DNA of 64,000 nucleotides from Morella rubra (GCA_003952965.2 CM025856.1:27785723-27849722); one strand, 5' to 3'; shown: positions 26,301 to 39,945, counted from the first letter of the stretch. Translations and numbers: made by a program. The notes: generated by a model from the letters alone, not told the origin.

Positions 26301-27404
26301 GTCTGGAACTTCAATAAAGGACAGAAGGAGTTTCATTTCTACCACTTCTAGTTCTGGGATAACAAAAGTGGGAATTATATATATTTTCCATATTCATGGT
26401 ACAATATACGAGAAGAAAAGACCAGTGATCTGTTTTCAGACATTCCCATAGTATCTGCAACACCAGACTCTGCGTTTTGTTCTGGAGAAGGATCACGGAG
26501 CGGCAAGTAATTATTTCTTGTCCCGCGGAAAGTAAAAGGAGAAGAGAGAAAAACGTTAAAAGATGACTCCGGGCACTGATGCTGAATCCCAATTTATCAG
26601 CATACGCCAAGCATCCGAAAAATTGTACCTTTTACCTAAATAAACTAAGATTAGCAGTCATGTTCGGATAATAATAATAAACCCTCTTACCTAAGACTTG
26701 AATTTTCTTCTTTATTTCAAAATCTACAACAGAAAAGGCAATTCGAAGACCAGAACAAACAGAACAACTTGAAAGCGAAGTTGACTAAATTTTTTTTTAA
26801 CCTGGTTGAAGGGAAAACAGAAAAGCGAGTGGGAGTGAGCGAAACTGATAAGGTGGAGAAAAGGAGGCGCACCCAAAAGTGCCGAACCCCCACCCGGAAG
26901 TCTTGCGGGAGACCACATGAAGAGTGGAGCTATGATCTGTGATCATTCTGTCAGTTACTTTAAGGCTGCGTTGCTCCTTTGTTTTAACATCTAACACTCC
27001 ACTCCCGCTATCACTACGCCAACCTACTTTAACTGTTTCTTATTGTCTCCTTGCTTTCTATGCTCTCTTGAACCTATTTCGGTTATTATTCCGTCCTTAT
27101 GCATTCACATCTGCATACCCAGCTCCCCACATCTACGCCCCCACCTCACCCATCACTATTCATTCACTCTCATCTCTCTCATCGCTCTCTCTTCTTCTCT
27201 ACGCTCTCTCTTCCACTTTTTCTGCTTCTCTTTCTTCTTAGCTATTCTTCTGTTTTCAGCATACGCCATCATCATCCCCCTCTTCTAATTGCCTCAGCAC
27301 GGTACTACTCTCTCTCTCTCTCTCTACAAAAAAACCAAGCACGGACCTTCTGCTATTAAAGGTCCTGAGAAAATTCTCTCCGATTTATAGATACTTCCTG
27401 TATT

Positions 27405-27732
27405 GGTAAATGGGTCTCGAATCATTAGAAGAGTTCAGCCAATTACGACCGATACGAACGACTTCACAGAACTCAAGCTTCGATACCATGCTAAAAGAAT
27501 CCGATCCATATGGAATAAAGGACTCTTAGATGGAGATGAGTGCCATCACACACCCAGTCATATGGATCACGCCTTGAAGTCCCGCTTGTATGCCCCCCGG
27601 CTCCCAAGAAACCTCGACCGGCAAGGAGAAAACTGACCCCACCCTCGCAAGGGTTTTTCGAAGTTCCCCACGATCTTGCTTCGGTAATTTTTGGAACTCC
27701 CAAAGCCTTCAAAGAAGATCAGAGCCAACTAA
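27405..27732 (+). pseudogene. SIAMESE-related (SMR-like) CDK inhibitor, left-arm copy with scrambled frame
   Basis: This is the mirror copy of the gene at 32196-32518. The segment coding CPPAPKKPRPARRKL and the FFEVPHDLASV block is present from about 27580. The upstream part and the end of the gene are out of frame relative to the right-arm copy because of several small insertions and substitutions. Elsewhere in the palindrome the same kind of noise affects either arm, so this is more likely unpolished sequence than a true pseudogene. The stop equivalent to the right-arm one is TAA at 27730-27732. Confidence 0.6.
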
Positions 27733-29925
27733 AAGGCATTCTTGTAGCATATTCATTATTATATCCTGTAGTATTTATCGTTAGACTGCTTTGTTCTTTC
27801 TATTTTTAGGGCAATAATTAAGTATTGTAAAGGGTGCATGAATTAATTATTTGCAATTGTTATCGTTATCTACATTTGTTTGAAGTGTATATTGTTGGTT
27901 CATCTTGATCTATATCATTTGGTCCTCCGGGCTCCAGCTTTGAGCTTGTGAGAAAGATTCTTTCTGTTCTGTCATGTCCTGAGAATATGAAAGCTCAATT
28001 GACGTATGAATTGCACAGAAGCACACGATCCAGAAGCTAGTCTTTATATTTGTCCATTTCTCACCCTCTCGTTCCTACAGGATCAATGTCTTCATCTCAT
28101 ACAAGGATTTTTCGTGCGAACGTGTGAATTCTTTCTCTACGATCGTCTGCTCCTCTAAGAGGAACCCTACTGAGGAGAGAGAGAGAGAGAGAGAGGGATT
28201 TATGTTAAAGTTTTAACTCTGATCTGATCTATTCTACACGCGCGCTCACCATTTGGGTCGTGATTTTTGGAAAAATCCTGTTTTGTCGTATAGCTCCGAT
28301 GTACGTAGTAGTGAGATGGGGTACCTCAGGAAGATAATCAGCCCATATGGCCTACTTTTAAGGCAATAAAAACTTACAGCATAATTAAGTGCTGGCCGAT
28401 GTTTCCAGGAGTTTGGTTTGGCAGTCGGCCAACACGTTCGGTGTTTTTTGGGTAAGTTACTCATGTACACGCGCACGTATCCAGTGTGTTTCTAATCTAC
28501 GATCTCATCTTTCGTCTTGTTCCTGTAGGAAGGGGGCAGGAAGTATGATCTAAGTTAGAGATCAACGACAAACTTCCAATGGCAGTGCAGCTAGCTAAAC
28601 TGTAATATGATGTTTTACCCCAAGTGATTTGAAGTTCAAGTACGAAGAATCTGGTTGGACCTGCTCGTCCGTATAATATTGGATTGTACCTCGACATCAA
28701 ATCCAAGGATGGGCTTAGCTTGACTGTATTGACGTTTGGCTGCCGAGAATCCTAGTGAAATTTCCTAGGAAAAATAGCTTCTTCTTTTCTTTTTTTCTTT
28801 TCCTTCGGCTTGTTTAATTTAATATCTATTCCCTGGTAATGTCAGCAATTTTAAGCACGTTCCAATTATACTCCGCAGAGAGAAAACAATAGAGACAAAA
28901 GGCAGAGGTAAGGATTAAAATAAATTAGCTTATAAGTCTGCGCTACTCGATCGCCTGGACACGCTGTCAGAGAATATTTAACATACAAAATGATATCAAA
29001 CAGTATGGTAGCTCATAGGATCCAATCCAATTAATCGACCATTCTGAACAACAATTAGATGATGAAACGTACTAAAATCAAAAGAAGAGCAGTTTCATAT
29101 ATAGTCAAAAATATTTCCCTGTCCGTGTGCGGGCTGTAGCAAGCCCAGCTTCGTTGAAGCGTTGAATATTTGCTGGGTGTCGCGGGCTGGTACTTGGGCC
29201 ATTGAAAGTTCGGGTGCGACCCCTTCCGAAGTGATCTGGCCCACCCCTTGCGATGAAGATTGAAGACGCTTGGTGTGCTTCATGCTCTTTTGGTTCCTCA
29301 CCTTCGACACATCCCCCACTCTTTTTCAACTCGTCAACTGCCAATGATCCTCCCGCAAGATTTTTCATTTTTTGTTAGGTTTCATAATGCAAGCAAATTC
29401 AGGGCCCGCAACCTTCTTTCGTATTGGATTGGGCCCTCGGATGCAAGTGGACTCCCAGTGGTAAGGCCCACTTGGAACCTGTCTTGGACAGTTCATTTTT
29501 TTTAGCTCTTACAATCACTACCTGATCATCTCTCTTTTTTTTTTTTTTTCTTTATCCTTTTCAGAGCCATCATTGTCAGAAACAAACAGATAAAAAATCC
29601 ATCTAGGGGATAAAAATACCTAAGCAGTCAAATGGATTCGGACATTCCAAGTCTGAATAATAAGAGAGGATCTGCTCACTATTGATCAACTTGAAATCTG
29701 TTTTTTTTGTTCCTCCGGAGAGGGACATCAAAAAGAACAGACCTCTCTCTCTCATTGGACGATGCGAACTGAAAAGTATAAACTTAACTACCACGCTCAC
29801 AATCTTAGCTTTATTCATGAGTGCAGAGGTCTACTGAGTACCAGATAGGATGATTTAAGCGCTGATTAATTTAACGGAGCAAGGTTTGAAGCCATATCAT
29901 AGTTGTGTTTATGTGAATGCCATCT

Positions 29926-32900
29926 CAAATTAGAATGATGGAGGCACAACCTCAGGAAGAAAGGAGATCCTCGAGTTGGTGGGCCCGTAAGTATGGATAC
30001 AAATACACTACAGTGTACTCAAACCTGCACATATAAAATGCCAAAGATGGAAGCGTGTAGTTAACTTTAATAGTTCACACATTCGCGCTGCCAATGAGAG
30101 AGAGTGAGATACTCTATGTTTCTCTGAATGGTCACGCCCGGAGACGGAACAAAAGAAAAGGCAAATAAGGATATCTAGTTGAGGATTAGTGCAGATCCCT
30201 CTGTGCTAATAGGGTCAGAACTTGGAATGTAGACCGAAATCACATTGACGGAACTTAAAGGGTAATTGTATCTCCTAGATGAGGGATTGTTTAATCGTAT
30301 GTTACTGAGCAAATGGATAGGCTTCTGGAAAGGATAAAGAAAGAAAGAAAAAAAAAAGAGAGCGATGGTAGGTGATAATGTGTTAGGCTAAGAAAAATTG
30401 AAGACTAGTCTCTAGAGAAAGAAGGGATAGTCCGAGAGTGGGACACTTACCTACTGGGAAGTTCCGATCGTGCATATACGATTCAGACGGCCCACCAATC
30501 CAATACGAAAGAAGGTTGCGGGCCCTGAATTTGCTTGCATTATGAAACCTAACAAAAAATGAAAAATCTTGCGGGAGGATCATTGGCAGTTGACGAGTTG
30601 AAAAAGAGTGGGGGATGTGTCGAAGGTGAGGAACCAAAAGAGCATGAAGCACACCAAGCGTCTTCAATCTTCATCGCAAGGGGTGGGCCAGATCACTTCG
30701 GAAGGGGTCGCACCCGAACTTTCAATGGCCCAAGTACCAGCCCGCGACACCCAGCAAATATTCAACGCTTCAACGAAGCTGGGCTTGCTACAGCCCGCAC
30801 ACGGACAGGGAAATATTTTTGACTATATATGAAACTGCTCTTCTTTTGATTTTAGTACGTTTCATCATCTAATTGTTGTTCAGAATGGTCGATTAATTGG
30901 ATTGGATCCTATGAGCTACCATACTGTTTGATATCATTTTGTATGTTAAATATTCTCTGACAGCGTGTCCAGGCGATCGAGTAAGCGCAGACTTATAAGC
31001 TAATTTATTTAATCCTTACCTCTGCCTTTTGTCTCTATTGTTTTTCTCTCTTGCGGATATAATTGGAACGTGCTTAAAATGCTGACATTACCAGGGAATA
31101 GATATTAAATTAAACAAGCCGAAGGAAAAGAAAAAAAGAAAAAGAAGAACTGCAATTTTCCTAGGAATTTACAACTGGATTCTCGCAGCCAAACGTCAAA
31201 CAGTCAAGCTAAGATCCCATCCTTGGGATTTGATGTCGAGGTACAATCCAATATTATACGGACCGAGCAGGTCCAACCAGATTCTTCGTACTTGAACTTC
31301 AAATCACTTGGGGTAAAACATCATATTACAGTTTAGCTAGCTGCACTGCCATTGGAAGTTTGTCGTTGATCTCTAACTTAGATCATACTTCCTGCCCCCT
31401 TCCTACAGGAACAAGACGAAAGATGAGATCGTAGATTAGAAACACACTGGATACGTGCGCGTGTACATGAGTAACTTACCCAAAAAACACCGAACGTGTT
31501 GGCCGACTGCCAAACCAAACTCCTGGAAACATCGGCCAGCACTTAATTATGCTGTAAGTTTTTATTGCCTTAAAAGTAGGCCATATGGGCTGATTATCTT
31601 CCTGAGGTACCCCATCTCACTACTACGTACATCGGAGCTATACGACAAAACAGGATTTTTCCAAAAATCACGACCCAAATGGTGAGCGCGCGTGTAGAAT
31701 AGATCAGATCAGAGTTTAAAACTTTAACATAAATCCCTCTCTCTCTCTGTCTCTCAGTAGGGTTCCTCTTAGAGGAGCAGAGATAGCGTAGAGAAAGAAT
31801 TCACACGTTCGCACGAAAAATCCTTGTATGAGATGAAGACATTGATCCTGTAGGAACGAGAGAGGGAGAATGGACAAATATAAAGACTGAGCTTCTGGAT
31901 CGTGTGCTTCTGTGCAATTCATACGTCAATTGAGCTTCATATTCTCAGGACATGACAGAACAGAAAGAATCTTTCTCACAAGCTCAAAGCTGGAGCCCGG
32001 AGGACCAAATGATATAGATCAAGATGAACCAACAATATACACTTCAAACAAATGTAGATAACGATAACAATTGCAAATAATTAATTCATGCACCCTTTAC
32101 AATACTTAATTATTGCCCTAAAAATAGAAAGAACAAAGCAGTCTAACGATAAATACTACAGGATATAATAATGAAATATGCTACAAGAATGCCTTTTAGT
32201 TGGCTCTGATCTTCTTTGAAGGCTTTGGGAGTTCCAAAAATACCGAAGCAAGATCGTGGGGAACTTCGAAAAACCCTTGCGAGGGTGGGGTCAGTTTTCT
32301 CCTTGCCGGTCGAGGTTTCTTGGGAGCCGGGGGGCATACCAAGGGGGACTTCAAGGCGTGATCCAATGACTTGGGTGTGTGATGGCACTCTTCTTCATCT
32401 AAGAGCTCCTTTATTCCATCTGGATCGGATAATTCTTTAGCATGGTTGAAGCTTCGAGTTCTTGAAGTCGTTCGTATCGGCGTAATTGGCCTAACTCTTC
32501 TAATAGTGCGAGACCCATACCGGTTTTACCAATACAGAAGAGTGGCTATGAAATTCGGAGGGAATATTTTACGTCAGACCCGTTAAATTAGCAGAAAGGG
32601 TATGTGCTTGGGTATATTTTAGAGAGAAGGAGAGGAAGAGAGACGAGCGAAGCAGCGAAATAGCCTGATAGCATCAGGCAAGTCGTCAAGATTGGGCGGA
32701 TAAAGGAATTGAGGCAGCGTAAGGGTGAAAGAGGTAATGAAGAGGAAAAGAGAGGGAGGAGCAGAAATGAAGAGAGAGGAGAAAGAAGAGAGAAAGAGTA
32801 AAGAGAAGACGCGGGAGAGAGATGAATGAAAGTAGGTGAGGAGGACGTGTTATGATCGTTGTGATTAGTTGTATGCGTGAAAGGGGTATGCAAGGAGTGT

Positions 32901-35900
32901 GAATGAGAAGGAACGGTATAACCGAGACAAAGATATGGTTCTTTGACGGTAGAGATATAGCAGCTCCTCCATCAAAAAGCAACTGGACGATTCAAAAAGG
33001 CAAAAACATATACAATTCAGTCAGGTTGTCGTGATGATCTGATCAGTCTGGAAAGTAGTGTGAGTGTTAGATGTTAAAAACAAAGGGAGCAACGCAGCCT
33101 TAAAGTAACTGACAAGAAGATCACAGATCATAGCTCCACTCTTCATGTGGTCTCCCGCAAGACTTCCGGGTGGGGGTTCGGCACTTTTGGGTGCGCCTCC
33201 TTTTCTCCACCTTATCAGTTTCGCTCACTCCCACTCGCTTTTCTGTTTTCCCTTCAACCAGGTTAAAAAAAAATTTAGTCAACTTCGCTTTCAAGTTGTC
33301 TCTGTTTGTTCTGGTTGTGAGTCTGAATTCCATATTTCTGGTGTTCAGATTTTGAATAAAGAAAGAAAATTGAAGGTATTAGAAGGTAAGAGGTGGGCAT
33401 ATAATATATCCAAACGAGATGACAGCTAATCTTAGATTTTATTTTTTAGGGTCAAAAGGAGCTACAATGTTGTCCGATGAGTATAGGCGTATGCTTGAAA
33501 AATGGGAATCAGCAGTCAGGCCCGGACAGTGATATCTTTCTAGACCGTTTCTCTCTTCTCCTTACTTTCCGCGAGGGAGCTAAGAAATATTGAACTGTGG
33601 CCGCTCACCATATACGTGAAGTCAATTCTACCAGAGAGCAAACGCAGCAGGTACTAGGGATTGTTGCAAGAATACCTATTGGGAAATGGTCTGAAAACAT
33701 TGGATCACTGGTCTTATTCTTTCTTCGAATAGTATGTGTACACTATGAAATTGGAAGGAACTATAAATATGAATTAATCGCCACTGATTTGTTATCCACA
33801 GATGACTGAGAAGTGAAAATGATAGAAATGAAATTACCATTGCGTGTCCTTTATTTTAGTGAACCGTGTTCCAGAGCTTTAAGAATTATCCCTTCAAACA
33901 CTATCCTTCACTCCATGGGATTTATTATTGCCACACAAGCTGCAAGGAGTAGCTGGTTAATCAGAGTCATCCACGATTAAGTCTACGAAAGAGGGAAGAA
34001 AAAGCCAAAAAATTACACCGCAATTTTTATCACAATGGTCGCTCTTCTCGTTGCCCTCAGTGCAATCCATGATAATATTGAAGATAAGGAAAGATTGCTT
34101 AAGATCCAAATCTAATTATATATGCTTTACTCGAGAGACAAAAGCTGCTGCACCCACATGATTTGTGAGGTCTCTCTGGAGTCTGGGTTGTAATCTGAGT
34201 GATTATACCATCAAGACGAGGATATAAAGGTAAATATTGGGAACCATCAAACTGGACATGTGGGGGATCACTTTTGCCAGGCTAACCTTGCTTGTTGGGG
34301 AGGAAAATAGAAAGGAAAAACTCGGATCTAGCCCGCAGAGTTACGTGGGAATAAAGGAATGTGTAAAGTCCATTATTACCTTTGGTCGGACTGTTATATG
34401 CACGATTCTCTCCGTATCGGCAATTTTTGTATTCTCTCTCTCTCTCCATCTCTCATCTCTGATCTATCATCTCTGTATGAGAAGCTGGAGCTAACGACAC
34501 AATCGCACTTATAGGATACATCTGAATTGAGACATGCTATGAGCAAAGATATTATCTGAAAATCTGAAGTCTATGTGGGTGCGTGCAAATACATGCATAA
34601 ATATTTATATAGGATATATTCAGTGAGGAATTAACTAATGTAGGATTTTTGGTTGAAAAAATATTAGATAAACAGAAAATGTGAATTCTTCAGACGTAAG
34701 TGGAACGTTGTACTGCATTTTTCTTTCAATATTTTGAGTAATTTCGAATGTCTCTAAGATAATTTTAACTATATTTTCTTCTTCTTCTTCTCGTTCTTTT
34801 TTCTCTCTCACAGTTAGCGTCCTCGAAAGCCCTTAAATGAACTTCCTCCATGCTTTTTTGTTCTCGCTAATGGTGTACAGTTGATGAGTAGCCACCGAAA
34901 GTGGGGTAGCTGCGGTAACCCAAGTCATCATATCTGGGTCATTAAAATTCCTCATTCGGGGTGATTAAAGTCAATAATCTAATAGTAACCGGCTTACTTG
35001 TTATAAGGAGAGATTATAACTTCTTTGGGCAAGTAAATTATTAATTATTCTCAAAATAAACTTTTTTTGTAAATTAAGGAAGTTTTCCCAATGCGGAAAA
35101 TTAATAAAACTAGAATAAAATCAATTACAGAAAAAGTTAAAGAGACAGAGGAAGACCCGAGGACCAAATCAAACATGGATATATAGCTTGCCATCAACAT
35201 ATGTGATCTGAAATATTAATGGATATATAACTAGCCATCACGCATAATAAATTATTAATGGAAAATCCAACACTGAAAATTGTCTCCAATGTATTAACTA
35301 AGGGCACGAGTCTTCTTCATTCGCAAATCTCTTCTTTGCCAGAATTTGCCTACAAAGCTGCTTCTTACTAAAAAAGTGAAAATAACACTTTATCCTAAAC
35401 AGTTTGATAAATTCTAATGATGAAAGAGGGTAAAATGTCAAGATCTCTCTAGGTACTGCCCTTTTTAAAAGGAAAAAAATTTGTGTGTGTGGGCTTTTGG
35501 CAAGTATACTCCAAACTTGTTTAATCTTTTATCCTTTTTCCCTCTTTAAATTTAGCTGAAGATAGTATATATGAAAACTAATTTATTTGGTGAATTCGTA
35601 AGGTATATATATATATATAATATCGGTGGCTGCAGGTTGCAAGTCTTTGACGCAGAGGTGCATTCTATCTAAACGAAAAGGATAGGAATGGGCAGGATAG
35701 GCCACATGCATGCATTATTCAGAGTAGGCACCACCGAACAATACTCATTAGGAGAGTCGTGAGCTTCGAGTAGGTACGTACTTACCCAAAATAAAAGAAT
35801 ATAAATAAAAAATAGAGGGGGAAGATATATAGATCAGCTAGCTGCAAATTATGGAGAAAGAGTAGGGTCTATTTGTTTAGTAATTCTAATGGAAGATCGA

Positions 35901-38842
35901 TGGAGACTTCCAAGGCATCCGAGGAACTTTATTATTATTCAAAACAAGACTAAAGCCAAGAGATATCTGATGACTGTTTTTTTGAAACTTGAAACCCACC
36001 ACAAACTTTCAATCAAAAAACTAAAAACAAAAACCGATCACATGCTTCCCCCACATGATTTTGGATGTATTCCTTGCCATGATCATAAAATAACTCTTAC
36101 GACCAAATATCCCTTGAGCTGGTCACTATGACCAAGAATGCCTTTGGTCATATAATCTCTTAGTTCCTCCTTAGGTATGGAATGCGACGTCGTCTTTAAG
36201 GCACTATAAATTATTTCTGGAGCACTTATCAATAATCTCGGCCGCCGATGAAGAAAAAATAACGTTCAGATGACAATTGGGGTTTGAACAAAATGGATAT
36301 AGCACGACAAAATCGGATGTATAGATTCATCCCTGCAGGCCTCTCGATCCCAATAAAGGAACGGCCTAATTTCTCGCGGTGAAACAGTTATTCTTCTGGG
36401 CCTAATGACCGTCCCGATTTGGATGGAGAATGATTAGTGGGACTGTGGGAGAGGAGAATCTTTTGGAAAGCTGATGGGAGGAACAGGGATAAAAGATGTT
36501 GGATGCAATGTGAACAAGAACAATAGTGAGCGATAAAACAAGTAGCTGCGGCAAAAAAATTAAGAAAAAAACATCCCGAGATTATGAGGACCAAAAGACT
36601 ATTGTCTCACTTCAATACTTGCTAGCAGACCACGATTGCAGTTTGGGATGTGTGTTTGGAAACTTTACTGCTTGGTAGACCATCAGAGAATCGCTCGACG
36701 ATACAGAAAGTGATTCTACTTAAGGGTTCGTTATAAATCAATGTTGACTGGAAAAAACGGTTGTTAGAGGAGTAAATGCGCACACAAACAACCCAATACC
36801 ACCATCTAGTGAAAAGGGATTTAAAATGCCTACAATAGTGATCAGTCAATGATCATACAATTCGAAAAAAATCTAGAGTTAAAATAGAAAAAGCGATAAT
36901 TCATCGACAGTGAATGTAACCAAGTCTTTCACATTGGATAAAATTTGAAAAAGATTGTATACTCTTCTATCAAATGATATATTGCAGTCACCTCCCAGTC
37001 CTGTAGCAGGCTGATTATGTGATTCTGTAGATCCCGAAAGCCCTAAGTGTATATGTCCTGTTCTTCATTTGACAAATACGGGTATATAGAATCGACGCGT
37101 TGTAGGGAAGCATTTCTATGCATTACCGTAGGTGGAAGGACGCGATAGATGCCACGTCTACCAGGAGTGAGTTGCATCATGGTATTTGGTCGATAGAGGG
37201 GCACGCGTGCCCACGATCAGGTTGGATAGAACAGAGCACCTAAGAGAGATAATAAGGACTTGGACCAGGTGCAGGAAAGTGATCGGTCCCTAAAGAATGA
37301 GTAAATGTAACAAAGTCTCATTATGAGTATATTTAAGGAGAGATACTTGAGATGACTCTCATTTAAGAATTATTTGAGAGCAGCACCTTATTTACAAAGA
37401 TAAATCTCAGGTCAAACATATCTATCAATGACCTAAGTGGAGTTTTATACAGAAAGACCACGAATGAGTGACTTATTGATCGTGCAGTGCCTTCGTGAAA
37501 AGAAAAAAGATACTAACTTTGCATTTTTCTTCACCAGTACATAGTGAGAGGACAAGCTGCAGGGGGTAAAGAGAGGAGAATATAGAAGAGATGAAGAAAA
37601 TCGCGCAAAATCGAGACCATACTTCACTTCACAAACGTAGTATTATAAATATAAGGTGGCCCTCTATATGTTAGGGATAAGGGCAACCAAAGAATAAAAA
37701 GACAATACTAGATGGAGACCACTGGAAAGATGCTTGTTTCAAAGAGGAGACGAAATTCGTCGGGTTTAGTTCCTGTACAATGTCTTGGTTCGGGAACTGG
37801 ACGCCCTTGGCCAAATGGTGCTGACAGATCTCTGAATTTCCAGCATTAAGCGCCTACTGATTAAGGCCGCAGAAACACACTTATCAAGTGTTCAAGATCA
37901 CCAAGCCGTCCGTATCTCAAACGAAATTGTGTCCCAGCCAGCACTAGTTCACTGAAACAAAATCGATGAATGACGAAAAAGATAAATGGACCCCTCGAAG
38001 TCCACTGGGGTATGTATTCGCCCCAGCCCTTGTTTACGTAATTGATTTCCGATTACAGCTAAGTACGGAATAGATAGTTTAAAAAGGGATCACTTCGCTA
38101 GTGATACGGTCAGATCTGCATACAACTGCGCTTAAGTCAACTAATCTGTGAGGACTTCCTCGCTTAGTGATTTATCTAGATATAGAGTAGTTAGAAAGTC
38201 ATACAATCTGCGAATTTCAATGGGTTTTGTCTGCTGGCCAAAGACAATAAAGAAAAGAGAAGACTTAAAGGAGTGCTTCCTTAATAGAGATAAAGGTACA
38301 ATCTCGCCCAGGAAAAAACAAGGCGAAATATCAGCACCCAAAGAGTCAGACGAAACAAACCCCAACATTGAAGTGAGCTTGGCTGGGGCACCACGCCTCA
38401 AATGGCTCCAGTTGACTCTCTTCTTGTTAGAAACGACAATTAAAGAATAAAAAGAACGAAAAATGCGTTCCGCCGACCCAAAGACGCATCGACTTAAATG
38501 ACCAAAGAGTGCGAATGCCAGCCGCACAAAAATCAAGTATATCGGAAAATCGCGGCACTTCCAATATCCATCTCAGTTAATTTCTAAAACGGGCTTCTGA
38601 TTTCGATTGCGTAACGAGCCGAGGAAATAAATAGGTATAGTATTAAAAAAAAGAAATAAAGTATTTGTCATATTCATTTCTGAAGTCCCTTCTTTTGGGG
38701 AAATATACATAATGGCCCCTCACGTGCCCAGGCAGTATAGTTGACTTTCCATCTCTCTTTGACTAATTCGTCTGGGCAAAACTGCCGTCACAGATTCCGG
38801 TGACAGTCTAACTTAAGCGTACACGCGCCGTCGTCTGATTAA
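29926..38842 (-). repeat. Right arm of the large inverted duplication, running into the gap
   Basis: It is the reverse complement of 21831-29925, about 0.8 kb longer because of many small insertions. The stretch 36840-38660 is a very noisy copy of about 22003-23550, with extra bases every few positions, while 38660-38842 and about 33.9-36.5 kb are near-identical to the left arm. It stops at the first N (38843), inside the sequence that follows the WRKY stop codon. No new gene appears besides the SMR-like copy. Confidence 0.9.
32196..32518 (-). CDS. SIAMESE-related (SMR-like) cyclin-dependent kinase inhibitor, right-arm copy
   Basis: An open frame from 32516 down to the stop at 32196-32198 encodes 106 residues. 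It begins GSRTIRRVRPITP and contains an acidic stretch with DEEECHHTPKSLDH, then CPPAPKKPRP, KLTPPSQG and FFEVPHDLASVF. The order of TP motif, proline-rich CPPAPKKPRP and a C-terminal FFxVPxDLxSVF block is that of the plant SIM/SMR family. These are small nuclear proteins that bind CDK-cyclin complexes, restrain mitosis and promote endoreduplication (known). The start codon is unresolved: an ATG at 32518 is one base out of frame and the sequence just upstream is noisy in both arms. The gene is probably single-copy, with the left-arm version an assembly duplicate. Confidence 0.7.
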
Positions 38843-39842
38843 NNNNNNNNNNNNNNNNNNNNNNNNNNNNNNNNNNNNNNNNNNNNNNNNNNNNNNNNNN
38901 NNNNNNNNNNNNNNNNNNNNNNNNNNNNNNNNNNNNNNNNNNNNNNNNNNNNNNNNNNNNNNNNNNNNNNNNNNNNNNNNNNNNNNNNNNNNNNNNNNNN
39001 NNNNNNNNNNNNNNNNNNNNNNNNNNNNNNNNNNNNNNNNNNNNNNNNNNNNNNNNNNNNNNNNNNNNNNNNNNNNNNNNNNNNNNNNNNNNNNNNNNNN
39101 NNNNNNNNNNNNNNNNNNNNNNNNNNNNNNNNNNNNNNNNNNNNNNNNNNNNNNNNNNNNNNNNNNNNNNNNNNNNNNNNNNNNNNNNNNNNNNNNNNNN
39201 NNNNNNNNNNNNNNNNNNNNNNNNNNNNNNNNNNNNNNNNNNNNNNNNNNNNNNNNNNNNNNNNNNNNNNNNNNNNNNNNNNNNNNNNNNNNNNNNNNNN
39301 NNNNNNNNNNNNNNNNNNNNNNNNNNNNNNNNNNNNNNNNNNNNNNNNNNNNNNNNNNNNNNNNNNNNNNNNNNNNNNNNNNNNNNNNNNNNNNNNNNNN
39401 NNNNNNNNNNNNNNNNNNNNNNNNNNNNNNNNNNNNNNNNNNNNNNNNNNNNNNNNNNNNNNNNNNNNNNNNNNNNNNNNNNNNNNNNNNNNNNNNNNNN
39501 NNNNNNNNNNNNNNNNNNNNNNNNNNNNNNNNNNNNNNNNNNNNNNNNNNNNNNNNNNNNNNNNNNNNNNNNNNNNNNNNNNNNNNNNNNNNNNNNNNNN
39601 NNNNNNNNNNNNNNNNNNNNNNNNNNNNNNNNNNNNNNNNNNNNNNNNNNNNNNNNNNNNNNNNNNNNNNNNNNNNNNNNNNNNNNNNNNNNNNNNNNNN
39701 NNNNNNNNNNNNNNNNNNNNNNNNNNNNNNNNNNNNNNNNNNNNNNNNNNNNNNNNNNNNNNNNNNNNNNNNNNNNNNNNNNNNNNNNNNNNNNNNNNNN
39801 NNNNNNNNNNNNNNNNNNNNNNNNNNNNNNNNNNNNNNNNNN
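38843..39842. other. Assembly gap of exactly 1000 N
   Basis: One thousand consecutive N, a standard scaffolding spacer rather than a measured distance. The left edge is the end of the inverted duplication. The right edge is unique sequence next to the small-peptide gene. Confidence 0.99.
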
Positions 39843-39945
39843 CGAGTGAGAGAAACGATTTAGTTATACCTTCTTCATTAATTTTCTAATATATTGAAAC
39901 AAGCACAATATTATAACTGCATATTTCCTCATAAATTGAAACACC

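Larger units (their letters stand above)
21831..29925 (+). repeat. Left arm of a large inverted duplication
   Basis: From 21831 the sequence recurs in reverse complement in 29926-38842. Clear matched pairs include 21831-22010 with about 38660-38842, 25704-25961 with 34237-34494, 28246-28476 with 31455-31685, and 29105-29368 with 30559-30822. Tracts identical or nearly so alternate with tracts that align only with many small insertions. The centre is near 29.9-30.0 kb and is itself noisy. The arm contains the SMR-like gene copy at 27405-27732, a pair of diverged direct repeats at 22956-23365, and otherwise non-coding sequence. Confidence 0.9.

Noticed and set aside
29105-29368. 87-codon frame, mirrored identically at 30559-30822
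   Set aside because: The apparent conservation is the duplication itself. No known motif was found, so it is not called a gene.
21831-38842. The palindrome as a novel hairpin-forming biological system
   Set aside because: Noise pattern, lack of unique spacer and the adjoining gap point to an assembly artefact; no gene content supports a functional element.
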